Assembly: GCF_000005505.3 (NCBI RefSeq)
Contig: NC_016132.3
Span: forward strand, 248,001 to 312,000
Direction: 5' to 3'
Source of the DNA: Brachypodium distachyon
Lineage: Eukaryota; Streptophyta; Magnoliopsida; Poales; Poaceae
DNA length: 64,000 nt
The position numbers and the translations under genes are program-made. How positions within the stretch are numbered: the stretch's first letter is position 1; every line of letters begins with the position of its first letter. The notes under the pieces were generated by a model. It worked only from the letters and a program-made list of their open reading frames with translations. It searched no databases and was not told where the DNA came from. Positions 1-11,316 of the stretch are shown here, piece by piece.

Positions 1-1711
1 AGTTTTTATCTAGCAATAGTTTTTGAAGAACTCTGCAGTTTCCTATACTACTAGGTATTTGGCCAGACAACTGGTTTCCAGACAAAATCAATTCATTGAG
101 GTTAGTCATAGTGCCAACTTCTATTGGAAGGGGTCCTGAAAGAGAATTGTATGATAAATCCAATTGCCATAAGACTGATGGCAACTTAAAAATATCCTTG
201 GGTATTGAACCGTTCAGGCGGTAATTTGTCGATAAATCTAGCACAGATAGTTCCTTCAGGTTCCCAAGACTTTCTGGTATTGCTCCTTCCAGGTTGTTGT
301 AGTATGCAAGAAACCAACTTAACTTTGTCAGATTACCTACAGATGGTGGTATGAGGCCTGTCAAGCCACTACTATACAGGGCAAGGTCAGTCAAGTTCTG
401 TAGCTTTCCGATGCTCTCTGGGATCACTCCTGACATGGAAGTATTCACTATCACTACCATATCCAAGCCAACCAGATTGCCGATATCTGCAGGGATGCTC
501 CCTGAGATCCTATTGTCATCTAAATATAACTTCTGGAGAGTTGTTGAGAGGTTAACAATTGAAACTGGTAGTTGTCCTTCGAAAGAGTTTTTGCTGAGTA
601 CCAAGTACTGCAATTGACTGCAGTTTGCCAAAGAAGTGATGAATTCCCACCCCTCACTGTCATTTGCTTCAAGCTTATTTTGATAGATGTTCAAAGATTT
701 TAGAGCTCCCAACCTCCCCAAAGTAGGAGGCACATAGCCGCTAAATTGGTTCTCATAGAGGAGAACCAGTCTGAGATCAGATAGATTGGTTATCGATGAA
801 GGGATGGTTCCACTGAACTGATTAACAGCCAAGTTAAGAGTTCGCATTCTGGGGAATTTGTTGCCAATATCAGCAGGGACGGTTCCGTGCAGCATATTTC
901 TCCCTACAATAAACGTTTCCAGCATCGACAAGTTGTAGAGGGAGGAAGGAAGCATACCAGAGAGGTTATTGATGGATATATCAAATTGCTGCATGCTTTG
1001 GATCCTGGTGAGCCCTGGTGGTATTGAGCCAAAGAGCTGGTTGTTGGAGAGATCAAGATATTGTAGATAAGACATATTGGACAGTGATGCTGGGATGGGT
1101 CCTGTGAAGCTGTTGTTCCTCAGCGAGAGCACTGTAAGCGCTGCCAGAGTTTCGCCGAGCTTATCTGGGATGTGCCCACCAAGCTTGTTGCTGTGTAGTG
1201 CCATATAGGTCATGTTGATGCAGGAGCTTAGGTTCACAGGGATTGTTCCAGTGAAGGAGTTGTAGCTCAGTTTGAGTGTCTGCAGGCGACGGAGGTTGCC
1301 GAGGCTTGCTGGAATCTCCCCACGGAGCCAGTTGAAGCTCAGGTCGAGCATCAGCAGGTTGCGGAGGTGGCCGAGGCTCGTTGGTATCTCCCCGTGGAGC
1401 CCATTGGAGCTCAGGTTGAGCGTACGCAGGAATGTGAGGTTACCAAGGGCCGGTGAGAGTGCTCCTGTGAGTCCTCTGCTGTACAAGACCAGCGCCACCA
1501 CCCGTGTGGATTTCGGGTGGCTGCAGGTCACGCCCTCCCAGCCACAGAACTGGACGCTGCTGTTCCAGGACGCAAGCGCTCGAGAGTCGCCACTGCTGAC
1601 CAGCGCTTTGAAAGCAAGCAGTGTGGCTTCATCGCCAGCGCCTACTCTGGAGATTATTAGGACGGTGGCGAGTAGCGATAGCAAGCTGATGACCCCCATT
1701 GCCATGTGCAT
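1..1711 (-). CDS. LRR receptor-like kinase, N-terminal part (cut by window edge)
   Basis: The minus strand is open without a stop from about 1711 to position 1, giving about 570 residues. It starts with a hydrophobic signal peptide (MGVISLLSLLATVLI) and an LRRNT-like segment (GDEATLLAFKALV, then SWNSSVQFCGWEGVTC). About twenty plant-type LRRs of the LxxLxLxxNxLxGxIPxxLGNL form follow. Paired-Cys LRRNT plus these repeats are typical of LRR-XII (Xa21/EFR-like) receptor kinases that sense extracellular ligands at the plasma membrane. The transmembrane segment and kinase domain would lie to the left of the window, so receptor kinase rather than receptor-like protein is an inference. Three in-frame ATGs lie at 1711, 1705 and 1699. 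The outermost gives the longest protein, while the one at 1699 has the best start context (G at -3 and +4). No frameshift is visible. Confidence 0.88.
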   Translation of the reverse strand, partial: MHMAMGVISLLSLLATVLIISRVGAGDEATLLAFKALVSSGDSRALASWNSSVQFCGWEGVTCSHPKSTRVVALVLYSRGLTGALSPALGNLTFLRTLNLSSNGLHGEIPTSLGHLRNLLMLDLSFNWLRGEIPASLGNLRRLQTLKLSYNSFTGTIPVNLSSCINMTYMALHSNKLGGHIPDKLGETLAALTVLSLRNNSFTGPIPASLSNMSYLQYLDLSNNQLFGSIPPGLTRIQSMQQFDISINNLSGMLPSSLYNLSMLETFIVGRNMLHGTVPADIGNKFPRMRTLNLAVNQFSGTIPSSITNLSDLRLVLLYENQFSGYVPPTLGRLGALKSLNIYQNKLEANDSEGWEFITSLANCSQLQYLVLSKNSFEGQLPVSIVNLSTTLQKLYLDDNRISGSIPADIGNLVGLDMVVIVNTSMSGVIPESIGKLQNLTDLALYSSGLTGLIPPSVGNLTKLSWFLAYYNNLEGAIPESLGNLKELSVLDLSTNYRLNGSIPKDIFKLPSVLWQLDLSYNSLSGPLPIEVGTMTNLNELILSGNQLSGQIPSSIGNCRVLQKLLLDKN

Positions 1712-3336
1712 ACAGTTTGTTGGTTTGGTACGTGAACGGTACCAAGAACTTGCAATTGATCCATATATATCCTGGTCAGGTGGTGTTTCCAGATGTCTTC
1801 ATTGTTTTCCTTTTACAATTGGAGCCAACACTTACTTCATTGAGCTATTTATCTATTTTGTTTCACTTTCAGGGATGAATTTTTCCAATACATGATTTAG
1901 TCCTCTCTTTTGCATATTCAAATTTGCAGCCTACAGAATTTTCCTAGTTGGTGATCGGTCAACAGAATGGCCGGCTGCAAGAGGAGAGTGACAGCCATAT
2001 ACTATGATATAGGTGTAATTTCAATGGCTTAATCTCGCAGGTATTGCATGGGTTGATTCTACGGTGAGGAACCATGGGCTACTTGATTGTTTTTTCAGAT
2101 TCTCATCGAAGTGTGTGTACTTGCATATTTTCTTCGGATTCTTCTGCAATTTGTGACTGGCTTGTAATCATTTAATTAATACCGAAACTTCCATGCATTA
2201 TTAATTGTGACTGGAACAGTTAAACAATTAACAGTTCATGTATTTCAGGACCGATCCTTTTTTTCTGCTTTGCTTTATGGCAGAACTGCAAGTGTTTTAC
2301 CATTTCATCCAGAAAAATAATGATGTGAAACATTATTGGTGATTTATGTTCCTATTGTTTTCTGGTTAATGATTTCTTTACACATGGACAATTTTTATGC
2401 CCATCTGAATTCCAGCCTACTGATTTTCTTGGAAGAATAAATTATGTTGCCAAACGTACAGGGTTGGAAATGAAAGAACTGTCGTCATTATATTTCTGAA
2501 ATTTGCCGTGTATACGATAGTAACAATTGCATTGACATCTACCTGATACTTCTGCAAAGAAACACAGCTCTGAGAACTTACGCAGATCCAATGAATATGT
2601 GGACGTGTCATGTCAATGTAAACATCTCAGGTAGTGATGCACAAGACTATAAATATCACCAGGAATTGAAATTTGAGCCCATAGAGATTTCCCCAGAATC
2701 TACCATTATGCAAAATTTGTGGTTAGCATGTCATGGTTTGTGCGGGAAGTGGAAGATAAAAAAGAAATTCAGTCACCTGGAGCATAATAGACTATGACAC
2801 TTCTAAATTGCAGTTGATCTTTGTGAATTTTGCATCCTCTTGTATGTATTTTCTGGAAGGATTCTTTATATGCCAAAGTCTCCCACTTGGGCCCTTATGT
2901 TTTCAGAGTGTCATGTTGCGCTTTTGCGGCTGCTGCTCAAACATGGATTCAGATTTGCAAATGAACTTACAATTACTTGGCAGTGCTTAATTTCAGAAGA
3001 AAGAAAAAAAGATGTTCAAAGTTGATAATCGTGTACACAGCACACTGAATGGGCTCGTGCACCTGATATTATGCTCCCAGACATAAATAAATCCTCCATA
3101 CAACAACACAGCTGAGAGGAAACTTAAACGTACAGTTACAGTTACAAGTAACTTAGTTGCTGATCCATCTCACAGGTTAAATCTGCTGCAGCAGAACGCA
3201 GATGCAGCTGTTTAAGAATGACATTTTTCCTCGGCAAAAAATCCAGTAGCAACAACGACCTTTTTCCTTGGCAAAAACCCAAGTAGCTGGAGCTGTCGCT
3301 CCTCGTGCTTTGCTCTATTTACATCAGGTGGAGAAA
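1712..3336. other. Intergenic, LRR gene to IscA gene
   Basis: This 1.6 kb of AT-rich DNA contains the presumed LRR promoter at its left and the 3' flank of the IscA gene at its right. Only short ORFs under 70 codons occur, with no recognisable domain, RNA gene or clear terminal repeats. Confidence 0.6.
1763..1770 (-). promoter_or_regulatory. Possible TATA element of the LRR gene
   Basis: An AT run reading ATATATAT on the minus strand lies about 55 bases upstream of the first ATG of the LRR gene. The distance is short but possible for a leader of about 25-30 bases. Positional evidence only. Confidence 0.3.
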
Positions 3337-4424
3337 TCATGACGTCGATCCTTTGCTGCCTCCTGTAGTCATGAACGATTCACCGCACCCACACTCCCCT
3401 TTGGAGTTCGGGTTTATGAACACAAACTCTGACCTGCAGCAGGAGCCAACGTTTAACTACTAACCAAAAAAGAGGTAAATCAATGGAGGTGGAACATTAA
3501 TCAAAACGTTATGGAAAGAAGTAGTCGGAACCGTACCTCAATGGATCGTCGATGTAATCCATCTTGGTGCCGATCACATGCATCAGAGCCTTGGGGTCAA
3601 TTAGCACCTTCACTCCTTTCTCTTCAACAAGCTCGTCGAACTTCCCTTTCTCTTCTGAATAAGAGAAACTATTCTTTAGCATCAACGAAAAATACTCACA
3701 TGAAACCAACGAAAGAAAAGGAGCCAGGTTGTTAATTCCTCGTAATACAATGTAACAATGCTACGACTGATACCTATTGTTGGTATGGGAAATTAAGGTC
3801 AATAGATCGATTTGCGCTGGGTACAGCTAATTGATCTGTACTAACATCTGAACAATGCAGTCTGACACTATAACCCGGGCCTTTGTGATAGCCGTAAGGC
3901 CAAGGCTTATGACATAGATGGATGTTTGACATGAAAGAGGAAAACACACACCCGATTACCAATCGGTCGTAATTGGATAAATTGTTCAACCAGACGACAC
4001 TAAGAGTACCCAAACATGATATAAATCGATCGGCATGGCCGAAGATATAACCTGGACGCTACGAATACTGAACATTTTGGCCTCACTTTCTTTCAGCTAT
4101 CTTCGCTGAATGGCTAAATGGCATATCAGGGTGAAATTTCACTGGGTCATCTGGGCAGTTAATCCAGCCGTGATCTGGCAAGCTAATTCGCTAGGTTAAA
4201 CTTGTGTAGCTTTGAATCCTGTGGACTCGAGAAAGCGTACCGGCGTAATTGAGCGTGTAGGAGAGGCCGTTGCAGCCGCGCGCCTTGACGCCGAGGCGCA
4301 GGTAGGGCCGCTGCCTGAGGTCGAGGAGCTGCCGCACCCTGGACGCAGCGGCCTCCGTCAGGGACAGCGCCTGCTTCCGGCTCGCCGCCTTCTGCGCCGC
4401 GGCCCTCAGCGCAGACGACGACAT
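3337..4424 (-). CDS. IscA-type iron-sulfur cluster assembly protein
   Basis: There are three exons on the minus strand, 4424-4241, 3654-3537 and 3433-3337. They join in phase through GT-AG introns to give 132 residues. The protein has the A-type scaffold/carrier signature: one Cys in ARGCNGLSY (Cys51) and the C-terminal pair in GECGCGESF (Cys115, Cys117). These are the three ligands that bind Fe or an Fe-S cluster in the IscA/HesB family. The N terminus is short, Ala/Arg/Ser-rich and amphipathic, which fits the mitochondrial ISCA1 branch that matures 4Fe-4S proteins; organelle targeting is inferred. The length is normal for the family. The start is the only ATG preceding the conserved [13 protein letters not shown] segment in frame. 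Confidence 0.93.
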
Positions 4425-5162
4425 GGTTTCGCCGGCTAGGGCAGAGGGGGGGACGGCGGGGCTGCAGACTTCGCCCTGGATCTGCTCTTCCGATGAGAGG
4501 GAGGTCGGTCTCCGACGGCCGCGGGCTGCAGAGCGCCTGGATCAACGGCCTCTTGCTCGCGCTGTTGTGGAATCGCAATCGGCTTCCTCCTCTCCTCTCT
4601 TGGCGGAGTTTGGACGTGAGGAGGAAGAAAGAGGAATGAATTGCGTCTGGAGGAGAGATTGCGGAGGTTATCCAACGGGCTCGCTTTCTGGTGGCTGTAT
4701 GTATGTTTGGTGAAAGCCCATCTTGGCATTCGGCCCATCTAGGAGCAACAAGCCCATCGAATTTGGTCCGACTGCGACACAAACAGCATCAACCTGCCAG
4801 GTACTAGTTCTAAAAAAAAAACAGTTCTCAAAACAAAAAAACCTGCCAGCTTAATCCTGTTTTTTTATTGCATTTGTGACTATTCTTTTGCAACAGGTTA
4901 TAAAACAATCAAATCACATGCATGATAGTAGTACTAATAATCCATAGTGGGTTCAATTCAATTCATTCATCCATTCAAGCATGGACAGGTTCAGTGCCCT
5001 CCTGAACAAACAATCAATCTGCTTGCCCTTTCCCAAACATATGGGAGATCAATGGGGGCAAAGCACTTGCAATGACCAAAGTCAATCGATGGCTTCTTAA
5101 CACAAGCTTTCCAGCAGCTTCTTAGGAGCAAGTATGTAACCAAGGCAGGAGGAGTCATTCAT
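4425..5162. other. Intergenic, IscA promoter and PfkB gene 3' flank
   Basis: About 740 bases hold the IscA upstream region with the TGGGCY cluster and then the AT-rich 3' flank of the PfkB gene. No gene or repeat was recognised. Confidence 0.6.
4715..4756 (-). promoter_or_regulatory. Three site II-like (TGGGCY) motifs upstream of the IscA gene
   Basis: TGGGCT, TGGGCC and TGGGCT occur on the minus strand (plus positions 4751-4756, 4732-4737 and 4715-4720), about 290-330 bases upstream of the IscA start codon. Clustered TGGGCY motifs are known TCP-factor binding sites in plant promoters of mitochondrial and housekeeping genes. Binding here is inferred. Confidence 0.45.
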
Positions 5163-8100
5163 TCAGTTCTTGAGCTCCGGGAGCAGCAGCCCGCCGGCGT
5201 GCATCTGCTTGTACATCCACTGCCAGTTCTCCGGCCTCACCTCCCCGCCCAGGGCCCTGATCACCGACCCGCCGCTGCACGCCCCAACCTTGCAGCACTC
5301 CTCCAGGGGCAGCCCTTTCACCAGCCCGTACAGGAACCCGCTCGCAAACAGGTCCCCCGCGCCTGTGGCGTCCACCGCGTTGCTCTCCCCGATGGCCGGC
5401 ACCTGGACTACCTGCAATTTTGATCATTTTTGCTCAATTTGACAAGTTGAAAAAACATTCTGGCTCAACTACTGCATGCTAACACGTGTAGGTAACCGTC
5501 ATGTCTTATTCGTCAGAAGATGTATAGGTTTTGAAATGGAGCAAAGACGTTGCCGGTATTTTAACCCATGTGATTTGCGGTTGCTGCATTGATGCTGGCT
5601 CTCACCTGCTTGCCATGCTTAGCAAGGCATCCCTTTGATGCAAGGGTCACCACGGCCCATTTGCAGTACTTGGACAAGAATGCAAGTGCCACCTCTGGAT
5701 CAAATGTCAGTTCTCCCCTGCGGATACATACACGACAGATGAGCATTGGATTTAAATTTGAACCTCGAATATGAAGAGAGGCGAACAATAAGGGAAAGGA
5801 AGACCAGGCACAGTTTGCTCAAGAAAGAAAGAATAAAGAAGAAAAGGAATTTGCTTTGCATTTTCAAATTACCCTTCTATGTTTTTTCCTAGTTACATAT
5901 AATGATATATGATAGTAGAGAGAATCACCCTATGATCTCCCTAGCTTCATCCTCATTTGCAAAACAAAGGTCAATGTTGCCTGTCTCCAAAAGGGCAATG
6001 AGTTGCAACCTATAGTCGCGAACCATCTGCATGAATGAGATAAATCAACAAAACTAACAGATTGTCTTTGCAAATTAACATCAATGAGCAGTGAGCTTGG
6101 TAAATCTGCTGACAGACCTCGAAACTAGCCAAATCTAATGATACTGAGAGACCTTCTTGTTTAGCAACCCTGATTGCCTCAATAATCTGTTCCAGATTTT
6201 GTTGTGCATATCTCACAACCAGCCACTGCATTACATCAATACCCAATAATGGAAAAGGTATCAAGATTAGACATATATTTGCCAGAATTTGTTATCTGGG
6301 ACAGCAATATATGTTGGAATGTGTGCACAGAATATAGAGTAAAGAGGAAAAGTAAGATACCTTGGAGCCTTGGAAGTCCTCCTTCACGAACTCATTGGCC
6401 TGTCATTTGGAAAATTGTGAATCAATATTACGATCATAACCGAGATAACATTACTATGTAAGAATTAGGACTGTGCCAAACAAAAGGTTACCTGGAGCTT
6501 GACTGCACTGGATAGGCACGGGCGCATGGTGCGATTGCCACTGGCATCAACCAAGCATGCACACTATAACAGGTACCCTTTTCAGTCTTGTCCAGTAAGC
6601 AGCAAAATAAGGGGAAGAACATAAATTTGGCTTCAGATTTTAGACTACCTGCGCAGTGTGCCCCTTTTTCGTCCTTAATCTGGTGAGGTCTACACCACTA
6701 AAGCTCATGTTATTGACAAATAAAAGACCCTGGTCATCATCTCCACGAGCTCCAATTATTCCAGTCGATATCCCAAATCCCGCTGAGAGTCCCCGGATTG
6801 TATTTGCAACACTACCACCGGCCATAGTTCTTACTGGAGAGAGGTCGTCACGGGAAGGGAGGATGAGGGCATTCACTTCAGTCAGGATATGATTTAACTC
6901 CTCAAAAGAGACCTGTGAAGTAATAAAATAATTGTCAAATAAAGTCGCAACATAACCAAATGACGTAAGGTCCACCCATTTAGTACAGCCAGATACGATT
7001 ATATTTTGCCAAACATTATTAAGCACAGTGAATCAAGGAACCATAATAAGAAAGTAATGTATTACATGAGTTCTAGAGGGAGAAGAAATGGATCAACCAA
7101 TTAAGAGCCAAGGCCCAAGAGTGAAAGAATGTTGACTACAAATACTATATCTTCAGTTTCCATTGATAAGTGATAATTTTTCCTCATAACTGTTTTTCAT
7201 GTGCATGTACTTTTGCTTTGGGGAATACTCGTACAAGAAGTCTGCAAACGGGAATACTTGTACTAAAACTGTAAAACAAGAAGGAAATTGACAAGGATTC
7301 TTTTTTCGCTGGGTAAGCAAGCTGAAACCTCTGTCCTCATTAAAATATGAGATAGATACTACTCTCATCAACTGAAATCTCCCGGGTATCATGTTACAAG
7401 CACATAACTCAAAGGAGCGAAAGCAAATAATTTAGGGAAAATACTGACACCAAGTTGTAACATGCAGACAAAGATGGAATCTGACAGTCACGAAATCCCG
7501 ATCTCCTTTAATACACAAGCATCATATTCTTCTAGAGTCAGACTCAGTAACTGCCCTATAAAAGGTACCGAGTCTGCTTCATCATAAAATAATGCATTAA
7601 GGTCATTAAAGTACAGATGTTCCTTTTTTTTTTTCCTGAACCTCTGTCCCGCGTTCATATGGAGATGCGGTTGAAAGATGACAATGGCATGATAACTGCT
7701 GCATCTAATGAGACATTGAGTCTGCAAACGGAAAGTCAAGAACCAGGGTGGCGGGTGATAGTGACAAGGACCAATCAGTACAGAACGTTTACCAATTCTG
7801 CCTGCCTAAATGATTAGCATAGCTGATGGACCAATCAACTTGTGTGACAGAAAGCCTAGGTTGACAGTTCGGCAAGTGTGCAGGCCAAACCATCGACCAA
7901 ACCTATTATCACGTTTTTTTATTATAAAATACTCCCTCCGATCCAAAATTCTTGTAACGACAACAATTTAGGATCGGAGGGAGTAGCAGAGTATAACAGC
8001 ATGTAGCTCTGCACCTAGCCAAAGTTGCTAGTAGTGTTTTTCTTACTTTCACTTTTTTTTCAAACTTAAATTCAAATGCAGGGAAGGGTACAGTAGTACG

Positions 8101-8785
8101 GGAACACAGAAACACCTGATGTTTATGACATTTGGGGTAATCACAAACAGGAATGCGAGAATATTTTTCTGGAAAAGGCCACGAATTTGTAGGCAGGGCA
8201 GGAGTTCAGCGAGCCAGGAGCATAGGCTTTCTCTGGAGTATACAAAAAGGGGGATTCGTTCCGCCGCAAGCAATTTACTGGTATTCGAGGGAAAAGGGGA
8301 ACCTAGATATCACATGGCCGACAACTTGGGGGGAGGAAAAACCATGTGTTTTCTTAATAAAAGAGAAACCATGTGTGCCTGCCTCGGTCACCTACACGGC
8401 GGACGAAATCCAAGCGAAATTCCCAAGGCTTTTGGCAGTTCGTTCGTCGTGGGAACAAAAGCAGGGCGGTTTACTGATCCACCAACGGCCGGGCTCAATG
8501 AGTGCGTGCAGGCGAAACGGGGTGGTGGAGCAGTTATGCGCATGTCCTGGGTAGAACAGGAGGAGGGAATCTGACGGACCTCGGGCAGACAGCAAGGGTC
8601 GACGAATTATGGTGTGTGGGAGGGAGGAAAGGGACCTGCTGCGAGCCGCCGCGGTCGCCGGGGACGCGGTCGAGGAGGGACCAGTCGACGTGCGCCACGT
8701 GGTCGATCAGCGCCGACAGCTGCAGCCCCACCACCACCGGCGGGGGCGAGGAGGGCGCCTGCTGCTGCTCTGCCTCGGCGCCCAT
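5163..8785 (-). CDS. PfkB-family sugar kinase (adenosine kinase-like)
   Basis: Eight minus-strand exons join in phase to 363 residues: 8785-8636, 6912-6649, 6563-6492, 6399-6361, 6225-6118, 6026-5929, 5717-5606 and 5411-5163. PfkB signature 1 is seen as MAGGSVANTIRGLSAGFG followed by IGARGDDDQG. The C-terminal signature DATGAGDLFASGF carries the catalytic Asp at about residue 301. The family phosphorylates ribose, adenosine, fructose or related substrates with ATP. The sequence resembles the uncharacterised plant At5g43910-like clade, so the exact substrate is unknown. There is no obvious transit peptide. Intron 1 is about 1.7 kb and contains a small MITE. Its donor (CAG then GTCCCT) is weak, but the join restores the conserved reading. 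The gene is transcribed divergently from the gene starting at 9236. Confidence 0.93.
7932..7983. mobile_element. Miniature Stowaway-type MITE in PfkB intron 1
   Basis: The left end CTCCCTCCGATCC and its inverted copy GGATCGGAGGGAG at the right are nearly perfect over about 19 bases and are flanked by TA on both sides. The element is only 52 bases, essentially two terminal repeats with a short loop. Stowaway (Tc1/mariner-derived) elements with these ends are abundant in grasses. Confidence 0.8.
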
Positions 8786-9235
8786 GGCTGCAGGGCTCCC
8801 CCTCCTCCTCCCTCCACGCCGGCCTCCGCGTGCGGCGGACAGGTCGGAACAAGGGTCGTCGCTCGCCGGCGGAAGCTTGTGCGGCGCGGCGGGGGGCGGG
8901 AGGGGGTTTCGTGGAACCTCCGGGGAGGCTGTGTTTATTTATAGATAGATGCAGGAGAAGCAGAGAAGACAAAGGACTTTGGGGGAGGAGCAGCAGCAGC
9001 CATGAGATAAGAAACGGACGGCATCCGAGAGGGCTAAGTCACAGCCTGACGTCCGCTTCGTCAAGTTAGACCTATCGTTTGGGTCCCACAACTCAGTGAC
9101 TGCGAAGCCACTGACGTGCGGGCTCCACACGTCAGAGCCCCTTCAAAGCCCGGGTTCTATTCTATTCCCCCCCGCAACCCTGCGGCGGCGGCGCCGCTCA
9201 CCCCCCCGCCGGAACCTGAGCTCCCAGGAGAGGCG
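8786..9235. promoter_or_regulatory. Shared promoter region of two divergent genes
   Basis: Only 450 bases separate the start codons of the minus-strand PfkB gene and the plus-strand gene at 9236. The interval holds a TATA box for the PfkB side and no clear TATA for the other side. Both 5' leaders must come from it. Co-regulation is possible but not shown. Confidence 0.5.
8936..8943 (-). promoter_or_regulatory. TATA box of the PfkB kinase gene
   Basis: TATAAATA on the minus strand lies about 150 bases upstream of the ATG at 8785, implying a leader of roughly 120 bases. It matches the plant TATA consensus well. Confidence 0.55.
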
Positions 9236-11019
9236 ATGGATGGTTTCTCTTCCAAGGATGCGGACAAGCTGAGCTCGCTTCTTCCGCGAGAGGAAAGCCT
9301 CGTCGAGAAGAAGCGGCGGTCTGTCCCTCAGTCCCTGTGCTTGCTCTCTTCTCCTATCTATGTGCTTGCGTGCCCTAATCTCTCACTGCAAACGTTCTTG
9401 TTATTCGTCTGCTTATGCGTGCAGATGGCTGGCCTCATCGGGTTCTGAATTAGATGTTCCCCGTAGATCCAAGCAACCAAAGTTTCTCAAAGCTGTGTGA
9501 GTATTCATCTATCTTTGCCAGTTCACTCTCTTAAGGCTGAGCATGGGGGCTGAGGCAGGCCTGGGATCTTGTATGATGTAAATGCGCCGCAAACTAGCAT
9601 CTTTTGATTCTTCTGTTTCTGCTCTGTAAGGTTGCTTTAGCCATTGATACTTTACTAACCCTCTACAGATTCAATGTCCTGCAGCTACTTGGCTGAATCG
9701 GATGCCCAGGGCTGTTGAAGTAAGTTGTTTCTGCTTTCAAGACCTACAGCTTACAGTTTTTCAGTTTCAACACGTATCCCCCCTTGTGTTGTTTCAGTTA
9801 GTAGGCCTGTAGCATAAACATGATAATCGATAATTGTGTGTTCCAGGTGTCTAGCGAGGGAGTAAGATTCTACGTCGAAAGAAGTTTCGGTCTGCAGAGC
9901 AATTGCTACAAGCACCACGTAGTTAAGGACGGCCGTGATCTTTTTAAGTTACAGAAACAGAAAGATGGCTCTCTCTGTCCAGAAAGCTTTAAGATCTTGC
10001 ACTGCACAATCCAAAAATTAAGCAACGAAGCGCTTGATTTAGTGGCTAAGATTGTGACACATGATGGCACTAATTGCAGGAAATTCAGGCCAGTCTTGCT
10101 AAAGATTGTGAAGGACCACCTCCCGAAATACTTGGCCAAGTTGGATGGCGAAAATAGCAAGGTTCCGTTGTCTCAAATTTTAACAAATCCATGCATCTGT
10201 CAGTCCAGTTCCATCAGCATTGCAACACCTATTTCACCAATGCTTCTGTCATCTATGAACCAAGCTTTAATTAGGCTGGATGAGATTTCCCACCAAGCTG
10301 TTGTTGCAATGAATAGAAAGCTCAGGGAACGATTGTGTGTTCCAAAGTTCTCGATGACAGATCATGGAGCTTCCCATAATGGCTATCGAACTAACACAAA
10401 AGGTCGTATTGTTGACTTGGTGTGGAGAAGGTGTCTAAGCATGACACAAAAGCTGCATGAAGGCAAGGATCTGCCAAATAGAGTCGCAAAAGCATTGTCA
10501 GTAATGAACTTAGATCGGAAACTAACACTAAGGAGTATGGATATTTCACAGACTGGGTTCTTTCCCTTCGCATGTGAAACTGTGCTGTTGCAGAATAATA
10601 TCCTGAATGCTCTGTGGTCACTTCCAGAAATCCATACTGATAATCTGAAGTTGCTGCGTCCCATTCTGAGTCAAAGCTCCAAGGTTAAGATGACATCATT
10701 CCGAGGAGCTGTGAGGAGGTACTTGAAAGACTGTTTGTTTGAATGTGATGATTGTAGTTTACCGATTGAGGCGGAACGACCCATTTCTTTCATAGATCAA
10801 ATGTCTCCTAAACATCAGCAGGCTATTCTCGCAGAAGAGAGAAAGGAAGTGGAAGTAGATGCTGTCCTGGATTTAAGCAGTTGCCTCAGATCTTTGGCAC
10901 GTGGTGCCACAGAAGAACGCCTGAGTGATGATGAAGTCAGCTTAGAGGTTGGCGGTTGCAGCAAAGATAATGATTTTGTACTCGCCGATAGCAACTACTT
11001 CGATATCCGTTCTCAGTAG
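9236..11019 (+). CDS. Uncharacterised plant protein, ends at an in-frame UAG
   Basis: Four exons, 9236-9318, 9425-9494, 9669-9719 and 9847-11019, join in phase to 458 residues. The short N-terminal exons give a Lys/Arg-rich patch (SLVEKKRRWLASSGSELD and RRSKQPKFLKA). Exon 4 is a long open exon with a helical, Cys-containing middle (for example FRPVLLKIVKDHLPKYLAKL) and an acidic end (EERKEVEVDAVLDLSSCL). I recognise no catalytic motif or named domain. The open length and coherent splicing support a real gene. Splicing of exons 1-3 is inferred from phase and is less certain than exon 4; the exon 2 donor used is GTGTGA. The UAG at 11017-11019 is followed in the same frame by 98 sense codons, so the true end may be 11316. 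Confidence 0.72.
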
Positions 11020-11316
11020 CATATGGATGAGGTCTGCTCAAATTTTGTCATCAACACTGCTGGTGCTGGACATTATGGAGGCAGTGAAGTTGCCTGTAGT
11101 ACCAAGGATCCTAGATCGAAAAAGGACGATGTGAAGAAGGCTGGATGTGCTGAAGATCATCTATATGCAGCATGCGATGACACTGCAATTGTGGCAGACA
11201 AACTTATTGGGCAAATTCTGAATTACATGCTGATTGAGGATAAGGCGGTTGATGAACTTACTAGAAGTTATCTTGGAGGAGGTTCTATTTCTCAAAATCC
11301 TCAAGGTGCATTGTGA
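11020..11316 (+). other. Same-frame extension beyond the UAG of the preceding gene
   Basis: Directly after the UAG the same frame stays open for 98 codons to a UGA at 11314-11316. The translation begins HMDEVCSNFVINTAGAGHYG and contains a helical stretch (DKLIGQILNYMLIEDKAVDE), and its codon use resembles that upstream. It could be a coding tail lost to a nonsense change, a readthrough extension, or 3' UTR open by chance. Confidence 0.5.

Noticed and set aside
1272..1895. 207-codon plus-strand ORF
   Set aside because: It is the antisense shadow of the LRR coding region.
4183..4782. 199-codon minus-strand ORF and overlapping ORFs over the IscA first exon
   Set aside because: Frame-shifted reading of the GC-rich first exon and promoter; the real IscA frame gives the conserved Cys motifs.
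8119..8574. 151- and 133-codon plus-strand ORFs in PfkB intron 1
   Set aside because: They have no recognisable domain and lie in intron and promoter DNA antisense to the kinase gene.
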